A stretch of 8,543 nt of DNA. Source: an uncultured Eubacteriales bacterium. GTDB lineage: Bacteria > Bacillota > Clostridia > Oscillospirales > Oscillospiraceae. This document shows positions 7,900 to 8,543 of the stretch, piece after piece. A model generated the notes under the pieces. The model was not told the origin of the DNA. It saw only the letters and a program-made list of their open reading frames with translations, and ran no database searches. The translations under genes and the position numbers were made by a program. Each line of letters starts with the position of its first letter. The first letter of the stretch is position 1. The stretch covers positions 1-8,543 of the forward strand of contig CABVBV010000091.1 in NCBI GenBank assembly GCA_902496595.1. Reading direction: 5' to 3'.

Positions 7900-8394
7900 T
7901 CAGAACGGCAGTTCGCCGTCCCCGTCGTCCAGCTCGGCAAAAGGCGACGGCGCAGGCTGGCGCGGAGCGCTGTCCTGACGGCTGTCCCTCTGCCCGTAAC
8001 TGTCGCGGGCTGCGTAATTGTCGCGAGAACCGTAGCTGTCCCTGGGGCCGTAGCTGTCCCTGGGCTCGCCCTCGCGGCGCTTCGACTCGCCAAAATACAC
8101 ATTGTCGGCAACGACCTCGGCGCTTCTGCGCTTGTTGCCGTCTCTGTCTGTCCAGTCCCTTATCTGGAGCCTGCCGCTCACGACGGCCATACTCCCCTTC
8201 TGGAAATACTTCGAGACGAACTCTCCGGTCTGACGCCAAGCCACGCAGTCGATAAAATCGGTCTGCTTCTCCTCGCCGCGGCCGAAATCCCTGTCAACAG
8301 CCAGGGTAAACGAGGCCACGGGGGTCTGGCTCTGAGTGTATCTCAGCTCAGGGTCGCGTGTGAGGCGGCCCATCAATACGATGTGGTTGAGCAT
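7900..8394 (-). CDS. ssb: Single-stranded DNA-binding protein
   Basis: SSB coats single-stranded DNA in replication, repair and recombination and recruits partners through its C-terminal tip. Of the 164 residues, 1-104 form the OB fold (MLNHIVLMGRLTRDPELRYT, FTLAVDRDFG, DFIDCVAWRQTGEFVSKYFQKG, SGRLQIRDWTDRDGNKR, EVVADNVYF). Residues 105-154 are a disordered linker, and the end DDGDGELPF is the acidic tip with the terminal Pro-Phe. The linker contains hexapeptide repeats of the RDSYGx type at 112-138. The ATG lies 12 bases after the rpsF stop with AAGGGG and AGAGG upstream; the operon order rpsF-ssb-rpsR is the Bacillota standard. Length and motifs are complete, so this is the main chromosomal SSB and not a phage copy. 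Confidence 0.97.
   Translation of the reverse strand: MLNHIVLMGRLTRDPELRYTQSQTPVASFTLAVDRDFGRGEEKQTDFIDCVAWRQTGEFVSKYFQKGSMAVVSGRLQIRDWTDRDGNKRRSAEVVADNVYFGESKRREGEPRDSYGPRDSYGSRDNYAARDSYGQRDSRQDSAPRQPAPSPFAELDDGDGELPF
7981..8061 (-). repeat. 18-base tandem repeat inside ssb, encoding RDSYGx units
   Basis: The shared CGTA word recurs on the plus strand at 7995, 8013, 8031 and 8049, exactly 18 bases apart. This gives four hexapeptides, RDSYGP, RDSYGS, RDNYAA and RDSYGQ, followed by a partial RDS. The first two units in translation order are almost identical at the DNA level, which suggests recent duplication; the others have diverged in sequence but kept Arg, Asp and Tyr. Confidence 0.9.
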
Positions 8395-8406
8395 CCTCTG
8401 TACCCC

Positions 8407-8543
8407 TTATTCCGGCCTCTTGGTGATGAGGCTGCGGATGACGCCGTCGGTTATGCCGAGGATACGGTCGAGCTCAGCCGGGAACTCGGGGCCGCTCGTG
8501 AACTTGACGAGGACGTAGTAACCCTCGGTGAGATAGTTGATTT
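8407..8543 (-). CDS. rpsF: Ribosomal protein S6, partial (C-terminal 44 residues)
   Basis: The frame enters from the right edge and ends at TAA (8409-8407). The visible residues contain INYLTEGYYVLVKF and ELDRILGITDGVIRSLITK. They match the last strand and helix of S6, including the Gly-Tyr-Tyr and the VIRxLI pattern of the family. S6 pairs with S18 on the 30S platform, which explains the shared operon with rpsR. The start, and probably the operon promoter, lie outside the window. The gene is truncated only by the window edge. Confidence 0.95.
   Translation of the reverse strand, partial: INYLTEGYYVLVKFTSGPEFPAELDRILGITDGVIRSLITKRPE

Noticed and set aside
7981..8061. CRISPR-like repeat
   Set aside because: The 18-base units have no spacers, keep the ssb frame and encode a hexapeptide repeat, so they are coding repeats.

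Overview
The window looks like chromosomal DNA of a fairly GC-rich member of the Bacillota, most likely a Clostridia/Oscillospiraceae-type anaerobe. The grounds are the rpsF-ssb-rpsR operon order, strong AGGAGG-type ribosome binding sites, TTG and GTG starts, a K+-dependent membrane pyrophosphatase, and an Oscillospiraceae-like lipoprotein. No rRNA or other taxonomic marker is present, so this is inference.

Layout, left to right: (1) Positions 1-4214, all on the minus strand, hold a phage late DNA-packaging and head module. In transcription order it is terS, terL, a small membrane-anchored protein, portal protein, and a charged scaffold-like protein that runs off the left edge. The genes are packed tightly: a 4-base overlap between terS and terL, then gaps of 16, 2 and 13 bases. 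(2) Positions 4215-4367 are the junction, with an AT-rich stretch, a weak candidate promoter, and the intrinsic terminator of the next gene. (3) hppA (4368-6500, minus) encodes a membrane ion-pumping pyrophosphatase; its signature residues point to a K+-dependent, probably Na+-pumping type. (4) A 297-base divergent intergenic region carries a recognisable promoter for hppA and another, embedded in an inverted repeat, for a plus-strand lipoprotein gene (6798-7574). (5) A GC-rich hairpin separates the lipoprotein gene from the convergent minus-strand operon rpsF (partial) - ssb - rpsR, which encodes ribosomal protein S6, single-stranded DNA-binding protein and ribosomal protein S18.

Working together: terS/terL form the packaging motor that docks on the portal, and the scaffold-like protein would help build the procapsid. 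The small membrane protein has no assigned role. hppA couples PPi hydrolysis to ion pumping. The S6/SSB/S18 operon is housekeeping.

Points that deserve attention: the phage module abuts a housekeeping gene with no integrase, repressor, tRNA or visible att site between them, so it is truncated, rearranged, domesticated, or organised unusually. rpsR has an apparent frameshift eight codons before its expected end, either a sequence error or a real lesion. SSB has a hexapeptide-repeat linker rich in Tyr and Arg. I saw no CRISPR array, tRNA, insertion sequence or toxin-antitoxin pair, and nothing that I can defend as a wholly new system.
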